From Brevibacillus porteri (lineage in GTDB: Bacteria; Bacillota; Bacilli; Brevibacillales; Brevibacillaceae): a DNA stretch of 64,000 nt. The notes beneath the pieces are model-generated. The model saw nothing but the letters and a program-made list of their open reading frames with translations, was not told the DNA's origin and did no database searches. Location: positions 62,001 through 126,000 of the forward strand of contig NZ_PXZO01000025.1 of assembly GCF_003013475.1 (NCBI RefSeq), given 5' to 3'. This document shows positions 15,768-24,262 of the stretch, piece by piece (within the stretch, counting starts at the first letter, position 1; the number at the start of each line of letters is the position of its first letter). The translations under genes were made by a program, and so were the position numbers.

Positions 15768-17492
15768 TCATGTGGAAGTTTCAGTAGGAGCGGATAGACG
15801 CGTGCATTCGCGGAAGGCAAAATGCTTGCATCCGAGGCACTTCCCAGTATCCAGTAAACTGAGGGCATACGTGATCGCGTCTCCAGTATGAGCAAAAAAA
15901 TGAGCTTCGCCTACGAGGCCATATAGCCCCGTACGCTGCAAGATTTTCTTGGGGCCAGATTGGATTCCGGAAATAAGGACTGTTGTCCCTTGGTCCATAC
16001 ATTGTTTCACAATCCGCGACAAATTCGCTTCCCCGGTCATGTCCATCAGGGGGACTTTTCCCATCCGCAGCAGCAATACCTTTGGTTGTCGTTGAAGGGT
16101 TTGCGTGAGGGAGCTTTCAAACAAGTCGGCATCCCCGAAAAACAGCGGACCCTCAATCGTGTAGATGCTGATTTGCGGGCAATCGTGCCCCTCGGTAACC
16201 ATATGCGGCATGACTTTGTCGTGTTTGGACGAGGGATCAGGCAGCACCTGAGCTACCCGCAAGCTATCGCGTGTTCGTTTGACAAATAACAGGATAGACA
16301 GCACCAACCCCACTTCAATAGCGACAGTTAAATTGGTGAAAACGGTCAAAAGGAAGGTGAGCACCAGCACAAGAGAATCGCTCGTCTTCGCTTTTAGCAT
16401 GTGGGTAAATTCCTTGCGCTCACTCATATTCCAGGCAACTAGCATCAAGATCGGCGCCATACTCGCCAACGGAATGTGCGAGGCGTAAGGGGCGAACAGC
16501 ACCAGGATGAGCAAAACGACCAGACCATGAATGATGCCAGACATGGGGGAGGTTGCCCCGGTTCGAATGTTGGTGGCTGTTCTCGCAATCGCGCCAGTAG
16601 CCGGAATTCCCCCAAATAACGGAGTCACGATGTTGGCAATTCCTTGGCCGATTAATTCTCGGTTGCTGTTGTGGCGACTGCGTGTCATCCCATCGGCGAC
16701 GACAGCAGACAATAAAGACTCTATCGCTCCTAGTATAGCAATGATCAAGGCCGGACTCAGTAACTTTTGGACACGTTCCCATGTGATTTCAGGAAATTGA
16801 AACCCGGGTAATGTACTCGGTATCTCTCCAAAGGTAGAGCCAATCGTCGCTACCTTTCCTTCCAAAAAGAGGACGGAAACGACACTGGAGACTACGAGTC
16901 CGACGAGAGAGGCCGGTATGCTTCGGAAGAATCGGGGAGTCACCAAAATAAGGGCGAGACTCAAAATAGCGATGGCTACGCTGTATAGATTGATCGTATC
17001 CAGATGAAGGACGAGTTCCCCCATGTTAGACAAAAAATCCTCGTGTCTTTGCAGTTGTTCCAGGCCGAGAAAGTTGGCAATTTGACCGGAGAAGATGATA
17101 ACAGCAATCCCCGAAGTGAATCCGATGATGACGGGGCGCGGAATGAATTTGATCAGCCCTCCCAGCCGTAGAGTCCCCATGAGAACAAGGAGAATTCCTG
17201 CCATGAATCCAGCGAGGAGCAAGTCTGCATAACCGTATTGCATGACGATTGCAAATAATATCGGGATAAACGCGCCCGTAGGTCCCCCGATTTGATAGCG
17301 GGAACCGCCAAAGAGAGAAATCAATATTCCGGCGATAATGGTCGTGTAAATCCCGTACTCAGGCTTTACTCCAGAGGCGATAGCAAATGCCATGCCCAAC
17401 GGTATCGCGATAATGCCGACGATTAAGCCTGATACACAGTCTTTTCGAAAGGAAACGAGATCGTAGCCTTCGAATCTTGGTGCCCACTTCAT
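15768..17492 (-). CDS. SulP family anion permease with STAS domain
   Basis: 574 residues from ATG 17492 (AAGGG upstream; longer in-frame starts would add 43 poorly conserved residues). The Sulfate_transp domain covers about residues 10-400 with 10-12 membrane helices and the family segments GLIVGIIAIPLGMAFAIASG and GGPTGAFIPILFAIV. A C-terminal STAS domain follows (from about 440, IYTIEGPLFFGDADLFE; then LLRMGKVPLMDMTG), and the extreme C-terminus has a Cys-rich CLGCKHFAFREC motif. Members move sulfate, bicarbonate or other anions. Pairing with an ArsR regulator recalls other Bacillales SulP-ArsR units; substrate unknown. Confidence 0.88.
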   Translation of the reverse strand: MKWAPRFEGYDLVSFRKDCVSGLIVGIIAIPLGMAFAIASGVKPEYGIYTTIIAGILISLFGGSRYQIGGPTGAFIPILFAIVMQYGYADLLLAGFMAGILLVLMGTLRLGGLIKFIPRPVIIGFTSGIAVIIFSGQIANFLGLEQLQRHEDFLSNMGELVLHLDTINLYSVAIAILSLALILVTPRFFRSIPASLVGLVVSSVVSVLFLEGKVATIGSTFGEIPSTLPGFQFPEITWERVQKLLSPALIIAILGAIESLLSAVVADGMTRSRHNSNRELIGQGIANIVTPLFGGIPATGAIARTATNIRTGATSPMSGIIHGLVVLLILVLFAPYASHIPLASMAPILMLVAWNMSERKEFTHMLKAKTSDSLVLVLTFLLTVFTNLTVAIEVGLVLSILLFVKRTRDSLRVAQVLPDPSSKHDKVMPHMVTEGHDCPQISIYTIEGPLFFGDADLFESSLTQTLQRQPKVLLLRMGKVPLMDMTGEANLSRIVKQCMDQGTTVLISGIQSGPKKILQRTGLYGLVGEAHFFAHTGDAITYALSLLDTGKCLGCKHFAFRECTRLSAPTETST

Positions 17493-17522
17493 GATTGCAA
17501 CCCTTCTTTTCGTATTTTCGAA

Positions 17523-17537
17523 TATTTGATTATTTGA
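17523..17537. promoter_or_regulatory. Tandem TATTTGA repeats upstream of SulP-ArsR
   Basis: Two copies of TATTTGA (17523-17529 and 17531-17537) with an 8-base period, 30 bases upstream of the sulP start. The sequence resembles half-sites of ArsR-family operators, so it is a candidate site for the adjacent ArsR protein. Confidence 0.4.
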
Positions 17538-17692
17538 ATATAGATGGATCATACATCCGCTCTTCCGTTCCGTCAATTCCATCCTTACAGGAACTTTTCC
17601 GTTTATTAACATTTGCTTCAAGATTCCTTAACGCTCGTACAGTACCATTCAAAGTAACAAGTGAACAATCCCTTCGGTTGGAGCCATGGAGA

Positions 17693-17761
17693 AACCCCCG
17701 ACAGCCTTTCCAAGCACTTTCATCGAGAGTTCTTTGGCATTGTCATGTCGCAGGGTTTTTT
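17693..17761 (+). terminator. Leader terminator/attenuator upstream of glpP
   Basis: AACCCCCGACA (17693-17703) pairs with TGTCGCAGGGTT (17746-17757), followed by a U-run, 28 bases before the glpP start. Being a leader terminator in front of an antiterminator gene, it is a candidate site for GlpP-dependent read-through. Confidence 0.65.
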
Positions 17762-17788
17762 GTCTTGGGCATAAGGAGGCTTAAGCGA

Positions 17789-18388
17789 GTGAACCAGGAA
17801 CAATTTCATGCAAAACTGGCACAGTACAAGCTAATCGCTTCCGTAAAAGAAGCGAAGCACCTGGAAAAAGCGGCAGAGGCAAATTTGAGTGCTGCGGTAC
17901 TCTCGATTGGTAACATTGGTGTAATCAAAGGCTACGTGGATTATTTTAAGTCGAAAAATATCCCTGTATTTCTTCATTTGGAGCGGATTGGCGGAATCAG
18001 TCATGACCGGGAAGGAATCGCATTTCTGGCGCATTACGTCAAGCCAGACGGGATCGTCACTACGCGCAACACACTGGTCAAGCTGGCGAAAAAGCAAGGC
18101 CTGCTGACAATTCAGCGTTTGTTTTTGGTCGATAGCGACTCGATTAAATCAGGCCTAACCTCCCTGCAGGATACACAGCCTGACGCCGTTGAGCTGATGC
18201 CTGCTTTGCTGCCGGAGTTTATCGAAGAATTTCGAAGTGTTATCGATACCCCGATCATTTCTGGCGGGCTGATTCGCAAGCGGGAACAGATGGAGGAAGT
18301 ATTAAAGCATGGGGCGACAGCTGTTTCAGTCGGTAGTCCCCTGCTGTGGAAGGAGTGTGTGAACCTTGATTCAAGCGTTGTTATTTGA
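17789..18388 (+). CDS. glpP: Glycerol-3-phosphate-responsive antiterminator GlpP
   Basis: 199 residues from GTG 17789, with AAGGAGGC 8 bases upstream; the open frame continues upstream but without coding character. GlpP-family segments are clear: AAVLSIGNIGVIKGYVDYFK, VFLHLERIGGISHDREGI, PDGIVTTRNTLVKLAKK, TIQRLFLVDSDS and VIDTPIISGGLIRKREQMEEVLKHGATAVSVG, the last being a TIM-barrel phosphate-binding end. In B. subtilis GlpP binds glycerol-3-phosphate and prevents termination in glp leaders. Here it heads the ugp-type uptake operon and overlaps the HAD gene, so the substrate probably induces its own importer through this protein. Confidence 0.93.
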   Translation: MNQEQFHAKLAQYKLIASVKEAKHLEKAAEANLSAAVLSIGNIGVIKGYVDYFKSKNIPVFLHLERIGGISHDREGIAFLAHYVKPDGIVTTRNTLVKLAKKQGLLTIQRLFLVDSDSIKSGLTSLQDTQPDAVELMPALLPEFIEEFRSVIDTPIISGGLIRKREQMEEVLKHGATAVSVGSPLLWKECVNLDSSVVI

Positions 18389-19028
18389 TTTGGACGGGAC
18401 TTTGCTAGACAGTCGGGATGCGGTCGTGGATGCCGTTGCTTTTACGGCTGAGCAGTACGCACCGGGACATTTTAGCAGGGAAGAGCTGCTCGCGCGTTTT
18501 GGCGAATCGTTTGATGATTTTTTGGCGGCAGTTGCTACAGCAGCAGGCGTACCTGACAAAAAGGAAGTGCTGCAGAGATACTTCGCCTATGTACGGGAGC
18601 ATCATGAAGAACATGTCAAACTGTTTCCGTTTGTTCGCGAAGGGTTGGAAAAGCTGAAGGCGGTGGGCTTCACGATGGCGATCGTCACGAACAAGCAACG
18701 GGAGTTTACATTGGCTGGTCTAAAGATGGCGGGGATTGAGCATCTGTTTGAGGCAATCGTCACGGTCGATGATGTATCACGAGGCAAGCCGTCGGCTGAG
18801 CCTGTACAAAAAGCACTGGTGGCGCTAGACAAACGTCCCGAGCAAGCCATGATGATCGGTGACAGTCGCTATGATGTACTGGCTGCGGTAGGAGCGGGTG
18901 TGCAGTCTGTCGTTTTGGAGTGGTACGGACAAGAGAACTGGCTCTACGCTTTTCCGGATTACCGCTACGCTAATTTCGAGGCATTTGTTACGGAAATGCT
19001 GGCCGCAAAGGCACAAGGAGGGAAATAA
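18366..19028 (+). CDS. HAD-IA family phosphatase
   Basis: 220 residues from TTG 18366, inside the end of glpP, with AAGGAG about 10 bases upstream. HAD motifs: I FDLDGTLLD (residues 7-15, nucleophile and acid/base Asp), II IVTNK (~ residue 105), III lysine in RGKPSAEP, IV MIGDSRYD (~ residue 162). The helical cap domain between motifs I and II is the phosphoglycolate/pyrophosphatase type. Placement in a glycerol-phosphate operon suggests dephosphorylation of a related sugar/glycerol phosphate, or a metabolite-repair role, which is inference. Confidence 0.88.
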   Translation: MIQALLFDLDGTLLDSRDAVVDAVAFTAEQYAPGHFSREELLARFGESFDDFLAAVATAAGVPDKKEVLQRYFAYVREHHEEHVKLFPFVREGLEKLKAVGFTMAIVTNKQREFTLAGLKMAGIEHLFEAIVTVDDVSRGKPSAEPVQKALVALDKRPEQAMMIGDSRYDVLAAVGAGVQSVVLEWYGQENWLYAFPDYRYANFEAFVTEMLAAKAQGGK

Positions 19029-19034
19029 AAACAA

Positions 19035-20102
19035 ATGGCACGTGTGGTGTTGGAGCAGGTAACGAAAGCCTTTCAGAATCAAAGCGTGGTCAAAGGATTG
19101 GATTTGGTCATTCCAGACGGCTCCTTTACGGTTCTGGTAGGTCCGTCCGGCTGTGGGAAATCAACCACACTCAGGATGATCGCTGGCTTGGAAACAGTGA
19201 CGGACGGCAAAATCATGATCGGTGATCAAACGGTGAACCAATTGCCACCTGGCAAGCGTGATATTGCGATGGTTTTTCAAAATTACGCTCTCTACCCAAC
19301 AATGAACGTGTATGACAATATCGCTTATGGGTTGAGAAACCGCGGAATATCGAAAAAGGAATGCCAGGTGCTGGTAGAGGAGATCGCGGAAATCGTCGGG
19401 CTAACCGATTACCTCAAGCGCAAGCCTTCTCAGCTCTCCGGTGGTCAACGGCAACGTGTTGCACTCGCGCGGGCCATGGTGAAAAAGCCAAAGGTCTTCC
19501 TGATGGACGAACCGCTCTCCAATCTCGATGCGAAGCTGCGGAATCAGATGCGTGTGGAATTGACGAGCCTGCACAAGCAGCTCGGTAGCACTTTCATCTA
19601 CGTGACACATGATCAGGTAGAAGCGATGACTATGGGCGATCAGATCGTCGTCATGAATGACGGACACATTATGCAAGTAGCGGCCCCAATGAATTTGTAT
19701 CAGGAGCCGGAAAATCTGTTTGTCGCCCAATTTATCGGTTCTCCGCCGATGAACATTGTTTCTGCGGAGGGCAAGAGTGAGCACGTATGGGGATTCCGCC
19801 CGGAAAAAGCAGTGTTGTTGCCTATGGTTGTCTCTGCCATTACGAGCGAAGAGATGTGGAACGCACGAGGTCAGGTCGTATCCAGAGAAATTCTCGGCTC
19901 AGATACGCTCCTTCATGTAGAGACAGAAAAAGGCAGGGTCATCGTCAAAGCGGACTCGGAGGTAGCGATGCAGGTCGGCTCCTCGGTCACGGTCACTGTA
20001 CCGTGGGAGTACATATATGTGTTCGAAAAAGGGAGCGGAAAACGAGTGGGGCGCATGAGTGGACGAGAGCCTGTATCGACACGTGCAGGAGGGGATAGCT
20101 GA
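19035..20102 (+). CDS. ugpC: sn-glycerol-3-phosphate ABC transporter ATP-binding protein (UgpC/MsmK-type)
   Basis: 355 residues. Walker A GPSGCGKST (~ residues 36-44), Q-loop MVFQNYALYPTMNV, signature LSGGQRQR, Walker B VFLMDEPLSNLDAKLR and the switch His in YVTHDQ are all intact. A C-terminal TOBE/regulatory domain (after ~235, starting PPMNIV and GFRPEKAVLL) is typical of sugar importers that may share an ATPase. Stop and next start overlap (TGATG-type), giving tight coupling to ugpA. Confidence 0.9.
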   Translation: MARVVLEQVTKAFQNQSVVKGLDLVIPDGSFTVLVGPSGCGKSTTLRMIAGLETVTDGKIMIGDQTVNQLPPGKRDIAMVFQNYALYPTMNVYDNIAYGLRNRGISKKECQVLVEEIAEIVGLTDYLKRKPSQLSGGQRQRVALARAMVKKPKVFLMDEPLSNLDAKLRNQMRVELTSLHKQLGSTFIYVTHDQVEAMTMGDQIVVMNDGHIMQVAAPMNLYQEPENLFVAQFIGSPPMNIVSAEGKSEHVWGFRPEKAVLLPMVVSAITSEEMWNARGQVVSREILGSDTLLHVETEKGRVIVKADSEVAMQVGSSVTVTVPWEYIYVFEKGSGKRVGRMSGREPVSTRAGGDS

Positions 20103-21058
20103 TGCGAAAAGCGGCAACTGTACAGGAGTTGCCGGGTGTAAGCCAGTCGAAAACAGAAGTGCGTCCGTCGGCATTTGCCTGGTCTGAGCTCGCATCCCGA
20201 CTGCGTCCGTACTTGTATCTGGCACCCGCATTGATTTGCTTTGTCCTGTTCTTCTTTTACCCGATTGGCTCGATCATTTATTTGAGCTTTCAGGACTGGT
20301 CATTGATCAATTTGGAGCAAATGGAATGGGTAGGCTTGCAAAACTATCAGGACTTGATGGTAGACGGAGATTTTCATCAAGTATTGGGAAACACCGCGGT
20401 CTTTACCATTGCGACAGTGGGGATTGGCCTGACGCTATCCTTCCTGCTCGCACTATGGCTGAACAAAAAGGCAAAGGTGTACGGCATTATTCAGGCGACT
20501 GTCTTCAGTCCTCACATCATTTCCCTGGTATCCGTCTCGATGCTGTGGATGTGGCTGATGGACCCGCAGTTTGGCCTGTTGAACGCAGGGCTGGAAGCGG
20601 TCGGATTACCTGCTTATACGTGGCTGACTGACCCGAAAAGCTCCTTGCTGTCACTGATTATCGTCAGCATTTGGAAAGGTGTCGGCTATAACACGCTCAT
20701 TTTCATCGCAGGTTTGCAAAGCATACCGGGCGATATATACGAGGCAGCAGCGCTCGATCAATCACCGTGGTGGCGGACGCTGAGACGGATTACCATACCG
20801 ATGCTGTCGCCGACGATTTTCTTTTTGCTCATTATCAATACGATCTCATCCTTTCAAGCATTTGACACGATTGCCATTATGACGCAGGGTGGTCCAATCA
20901 ATAGTACGAACATGCTTGTCTACTACATTTACGAGCAGGGAATGGACTTCTACAATGGCGGGATTGCTTCGGCTGCCTCTGTCATTTTGCTGATACTGGT
21001 AGGGATTTTAACAGCTTTGCATTTCTTAGTGATGTCCAAGCGCGTACATTATCGCTGA
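20102..21058 (+). CDS. ugpA: sn-glycerol-3-phosphate ABC transporter permease UgpA
   Basis: 318 residues, six membrane helices. A longer hydrophilic N-terminus precedes LYLAPALICFVLFFFYPIGS. The EAA loop near the C-terminus (DIYEAAALDQSPWWRTLRRITIPML) is the coupling helix that contacts the ATPase. Overlaps ugpC by one base. Confidence 0.9.
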   Translation: MRKAATVQELPGVSQSKTEVRPSAFAWSELASRLRPYLYLAPALICFVLFFFYPIGSIIYLSFQDWSLINLEQMEWVGLQNYQDLMVDGDFHQVLGNTAVFTIATVGIGLTLSFLLALWLNKKAKVYGIIQATVFSPHIISLVSVSMLWMWLMDPQFGLLNAGLEAVGLPAYTWLTDPKSSLLSLIIVSIWKGVGYNTLIFIAGLQSIPGDIYEAAALDQSPWWRTLRRITIPMLSPTIFFLLIINTISSFQAFDTIAIMTQGGPINSTNMLVYYIYEQGMDFYNGGIASAASVILLILVGILTALHFLVMSKRVHYR

Positions 21059-21084
21059 TGAACTCGTGAGAAAGGAGGAGCAGC

Positions 21085-21912
21085 ATGTATCGAGTGGTTT
21101 TGGCTTCACGCAAGACCGTGGAATGGATTGGACTTTTGATCGTGGCTTTCCTGTTTGTGTTCCCGTTTCTGTGGATGGCATCGACGGCTTTCAAAACGAT
21201 GCCAGAGGTCCGGCAATTTCCCCCGACGCTTTTGCCTGAGACGTGGGAGTGGAGCAATTTCGCCCAAGCGTGGGAATCAGGTCCGTTCCTTATGTATACG
21301 TGGAACAGCATTCTGGTTGCGGTAGGGATCTTGATCCTGCAATTTTTGACGGCGGTGCCTGCGGCTTACGCTTTTGCCCGCTACAAGTTTCCGGGTCGCA
21401 ATCTGTTGTTTGGTCTTGTCTTGATTGTCTTGATGATTCCTGGACAAGTCATTTTTTTGCCGATCTACGTGCAATTGAGCGGTTGGGGACTCGTTAATAC
21501 GCTGTGGTCGCTCATCTTGCCGTACGCAGCCAGTGCTTTCGGAATCTTCCTGCTCAGGCAAGCATTCATGCAGGTGCCCGATGAAGTGATCGAGGCAGCA
21601 CGTCTGGATAACGCGTCCGAATGGAAGATCATGTGGACGATCATGGTCCCGATGGCGAAACCTGTGCTGGTCACTTTTGGACTATTCAGCTTTATTTACC
21701 ACTGGAACGACTATTTCTGGCCGCTGATTATGACCAACAGCGACGAGGTGCGCACCTTGCCGATCGGAATATCCAGCTTGCACATGTCCGACGGCGGAAC
21801 CTTGTGGAACGTCATGATGGCGGGCAACATGATCCTCATTCTACCGATTCTCGTGATTTTCTTTGTGGCACAACGGCATATTATCAAAGCGTTCATCTAT
21901 CAATCCAAATAA
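21085..21912 (+). CDS. ugpE: sn-glycerol-3-phosphate ABC transporter permease UgpE
   Basis: 275 residues, six helices, AAGGAGGAG before ATG 21085. The EAA motif is VPDEVIEAARLDNASEWKIMWTIMVPM. The segment YHWNDYFWPLIMTNSDE after it is typical of UgpE/MalG-type permeases. Partner of UgpA. Confidence 0.9.
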   Translation: MYRVVLASRKTVEWIGLLIVAFLFVFPFLWMASTAFKTMPEVRQFPPTLLPETWEWSNFAQAWESGPFLMYTWNSILVAVGILILQFLTAVPAAYAFARYKFPGRNLLFGLVLIVLMIPGQVIFLPIYVQLSGWGLVNTLWSLILPYAASAFGIFLLRQAFMQVPDEVIEAARLDNASEWKIMWTIMVPMAKPVLVTFGLFSFIYHWNDYFWPLIMTNSDEVRTLPIGISSLHMSDGGTLWNVMMAGNMILILPILVIFFVAQRHIIKAFIYQSK

Positions 21913-21923
21913 TAAAAGGAAGT

Positions 21924-22083
21924 CAAAAAGTTGTCTTTTGATCACGAAGATGTACTGAAAGCTTATTCGACATCGAATATGGCGTTCACCTTCGAAGTCC
22001 GGTGCTCATGTAGTTTACCTACACTCCGCTCCTCCTTCGTGCGGTTCTCGCCATCTTCTCGGTGCTGAAAAGCCAAATTTTTG
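21924..22083. repeat. Dispersed ~160-bp repeat, family A, copy 2 (full length)
   Basis: Ends are CAAAAAGTTGTCTTTT (21924-21939) and AAAAGCCAAATTTTTG (22068-22083), still largely complementary. The core TTCACCTTCGAAGTCCGGTG and CACTCCGCTCCTCCTTC is shared with 2851-3016. It sits inside the ugp operon, between ugpE and ugpB, so it must be transcribed. Confidence 0.85.
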
Positions 22084-22120
22084 AACACTTATTAGATCAC
22101 AATAGGGAGGAAATCAAACT

Positions 22121-23449
22121 ATGTTTTCCATGAAAAAGACGGGAACGATTCTATGTGCATTGACTATTGGTTTATCAGGAGTGTTGGCTGGATGCGGATC
22201 ATCTGGAAAAGAACAGTCTGCTAGTACAGGCAGCACTTCTCAGCCAGCAGCGTCTACAGCATCCAGCGGCCCAGTCCAAATTGATTTCTGGTATGCGTTG
22301 GGTGGCGTTCGTGGGAAAACCATCGAGGATATGGTCAAAAAATTCAATGAAACACATAAAGATATTATCGTGAAACCAGCCTACCAAGGTGCGTATCAAG
22401 AAAACCATTCCAAAGTACTGGCATCTGTAGCAGCGGGCAACAATCCGGATGTGACGATGGTCGAGATCGCTTCGATAGCAGCATTTGCGGATGCAAAGGT
22501 TTTGGAAGATTTGACGCCCTATTCGCAAGGGGATGAAAAGAAGTACATTCCAGGTCTCATGAAAAACTCTTATTGGAATGACAAACTGTACGCAGTGCCA
22601 TTTAACCGCTCCACTCCACTGCTGTACATCAACCGCGATATGTTAAAAGAAGCAGGACTTGATACAAACGGTCCGAAAACATGGGATGAGCTCGTCAGCT
22701 TTTCTCAAAAGCTGAGCAAGAAAGAAGGAGACAAAATTACTCGGTACGGCTTCTCGACGCCCGTGGATATCTGGTTCTACGAAGCGCTTGTTTTCCAAGG
22801 CGGGGGCAACATCCTGAGCGAGAACGGCAAGGAGCTGACGATCAACAACGAAGCAGGAAAAGCACCGCTTGAGCTCTGGTCCAAAATGGTGAAGGAAGGC
22901 ATCATGAAAAACCCTCCAGGAGAGAACTACAATGCGTGGGATGTAGCGGAGCAAGACTTCCTGAATCAAAAAGTGGGTATGATTTTTACCTCGACAGGCT
23001 CCTTGACGGAATTGAAGAAAAATGCCAAATTTGACATGGGTGCAGCTTTCTTGCCAGCCAATAAAACGTTTGGTACGCCAACGGGCGGTGCGAATCTTGT
23101 GATGCTGGCGAAGTCGACCGATGCGGAGAAAAAAGCAGCGTGGGAATTCATGAAGTGGATGACCGACACTGAGCAAACGGTTCCGTGGTCAATCGCTTCC
23201 GGTTATATGCCTGTCACGACAGAAGCAATCGATTCAGCTGAAATGAAGGCTTTCTATGAAAAAGAACCAAACTTCAAGGTTGCGGTAGATCAACTGCAAT
23301 ACGGCTATCCTCGCCCAATGGCTCCAGGCTACAAAGAATTGCAGGATGTGATTCAAAAAGAACTGCAGCGTGCGATGCTTGGCCAAGCGACAGTAGATGA
23401 AGCGATGCAGGCGGCGACGGAAAAAGGCAGCAAGCTTTTGAAAAAATAA
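22121..23449 (+). CDS. ugpB: sn-glycerol-3-phosphate ABC transporter substrate-binding lipoprotein UgpB
   Basis: 442 residues. Signal peptide with lipobox LAGC (Cys about residue 27), a serine/glutamine-rich linker, then an SBP_bac_1 domain. IDFWYALGGVRGKTIEDMVKKFN at the start and YAVPFNRSTPLLYINRDMLKEAGLD further on are characteristic of UgpB-type proteins, which bind G3P or glycerophosphodiesters. GGGAGG precedes ATG 22121. The family A repeat between it and ugpE might act as a processing or stabilising hairpin giving extra binding protein. Confidence 0.9.
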   Translation: MFSMKKTGTILCALTIGLSGVLAGCGSSGKEQSASTGSTSQPAASTASSGPVQIDFWYALGGVRGKTIEDMVKKFNETHKDIIVKPAYQGAYQENHSKVLASVAAGNNPDVTMVEIASIAAFADAKVLEDLTPYSQGDEKKYIPGLMKNSYWNDKLYAVPFNRSTPLLYINRDMLKEAGLDTNGPKTWDELVSFSQKLSKKEGDKITRYGFSTPVDIWFYEALVFQGGGNILSENGKELTINNEAGKAPLELWSKMVKEGIMKNPPGENYNAWDVAEQDFLNQKVGMIFTSTGSLTELKKNAKFDMGAAFLPANKTFGTPTGGANLVMLAKSTDAEKKAAWEFMKWMTDTEQTVPWSIASGYMPVTTEAIDSAEMKAFYEKEPNFKVAVDQLQYGYPRPMAPGYKELQDVIQKELQRAMLGQATVDEAMQAATEKGSKLLKK

Positions 23450-23479
23450 CAGAAACGAAATGATAGAGGAGCTGGCGAA

Positions 23480-24199
23480 ATGAACATTTGTATGGCACAT
23501 CGCGGGTGGTCAGGCAAAGCCCCGGAGAATACAATGACAGCGATTCGACTGGCTTTGGCAGAGCCAGCTATCAAAGCAATGGAAATTGATGTACAGCTGA
23601 CGCGTGATGGTGTTCCGGTGCTGATTCACGACTTTACGTTGGAACGCACGACCAATGGCCACGGTCTGGTCATGGATCATACCTTGGCAGAGCTGCGTGA
23701 GCTGGATGCAGGGAGCTGGTTTGGCGACAAGTTTTCAGGCGAAAAAATCCCTACACTCGAGGAAGTACTAGTCGCAGTAAAAGGTCGCTGCACGCTAAAT
23801 ATCGAGTTGAAAGCAACAAGTGATATGTACCCGGGTATCGCTGAAAAGGTGCTCGCGCTTGTAGAAAAGCATGGAATGAAGCGAGAGGTGTACCTGACTT
23901 CCTTTGACCACGATTTGATCCGTCACGTTCGCACGCTCGACCAAGAAGTACAGACAGGCCTGATTGTATATGGCCGACCTGTACTCATGCTGGAACAGAT
24001 GGAGGCAGCAGGTGCCACGATCCTCTCCATGGGATATCCGTTTCTGACGCGTGAGCTAACTGCAGCCGCGATTGAAAAAGGCTTCCAAGTCATCGCGTGG
24101 ACGCTGGATGATCCGAAGCATATCCGCGAAGTCATTTCGTGGCATCCTCAGGTTCAAATTTGCACGAACCATCCTGACCGGATGTGGGAGTTTGTGTAA
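23480..24199 (+). CDS. ugpQ: Glycerophosphodiester phosphodiesterase (UgpQ-type, cytoplasmic)
   Basis: 239 residues without signal peptide. GDPD motifs: MAHRGWSGKAPENT (catalytic His 7, residues 5-18), MEIDVQLTRDGVPVLIHDFTLERTTNG (catalytic Glu/Asp and second His), NIELKA, and TLDDP near the end. It should hydrolyse imported glycerophosphodiesters such as glycerophosphocholine to G3P plus alcohol, completing the transporter operon and producing the GlpP inducer. Confidence 0.92.
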   Translation: MNICMAHRGWSGKAPENTMTAIRLALAEPAIKAMEIDVQLTRDGVPVLIHDFTLERTTNGHGLVMDHTLAELRELDAGSWFGDKFSGEKIPTLEEVLVAVKGRCTLNIELKATSDMYPGIAEKVLALVEKHGMKREVYLTSFDHDLIRHVRTLDQEVQTGLIVYGRPVLMLEQMEAAGATILSMGYPFLTRELTAAAIEKGFQVIAWTLDDPKHIREVISWHPQVQICTNHPDRMWEFV

Positions 24200-24213
24200 G
24201 CGAAAGCAGGAAA

Positions 24214-24246
24214 GAGCCGCCGTGCACATGCAAGGCGGCTTTTCTT
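24214..24246. terminator. ugp operon terminator
   Basis: AGCCGCC/GGCGGCT stem (24215-24221, 24234-24240) with TTTTCTT following, 15 bases after ugpQ; the minus-strand chemoreceptor gene ends just beyond. Confidence 0.85.
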
Positions 24247-24262
24247 GTTTTCGTTGTTTGGA

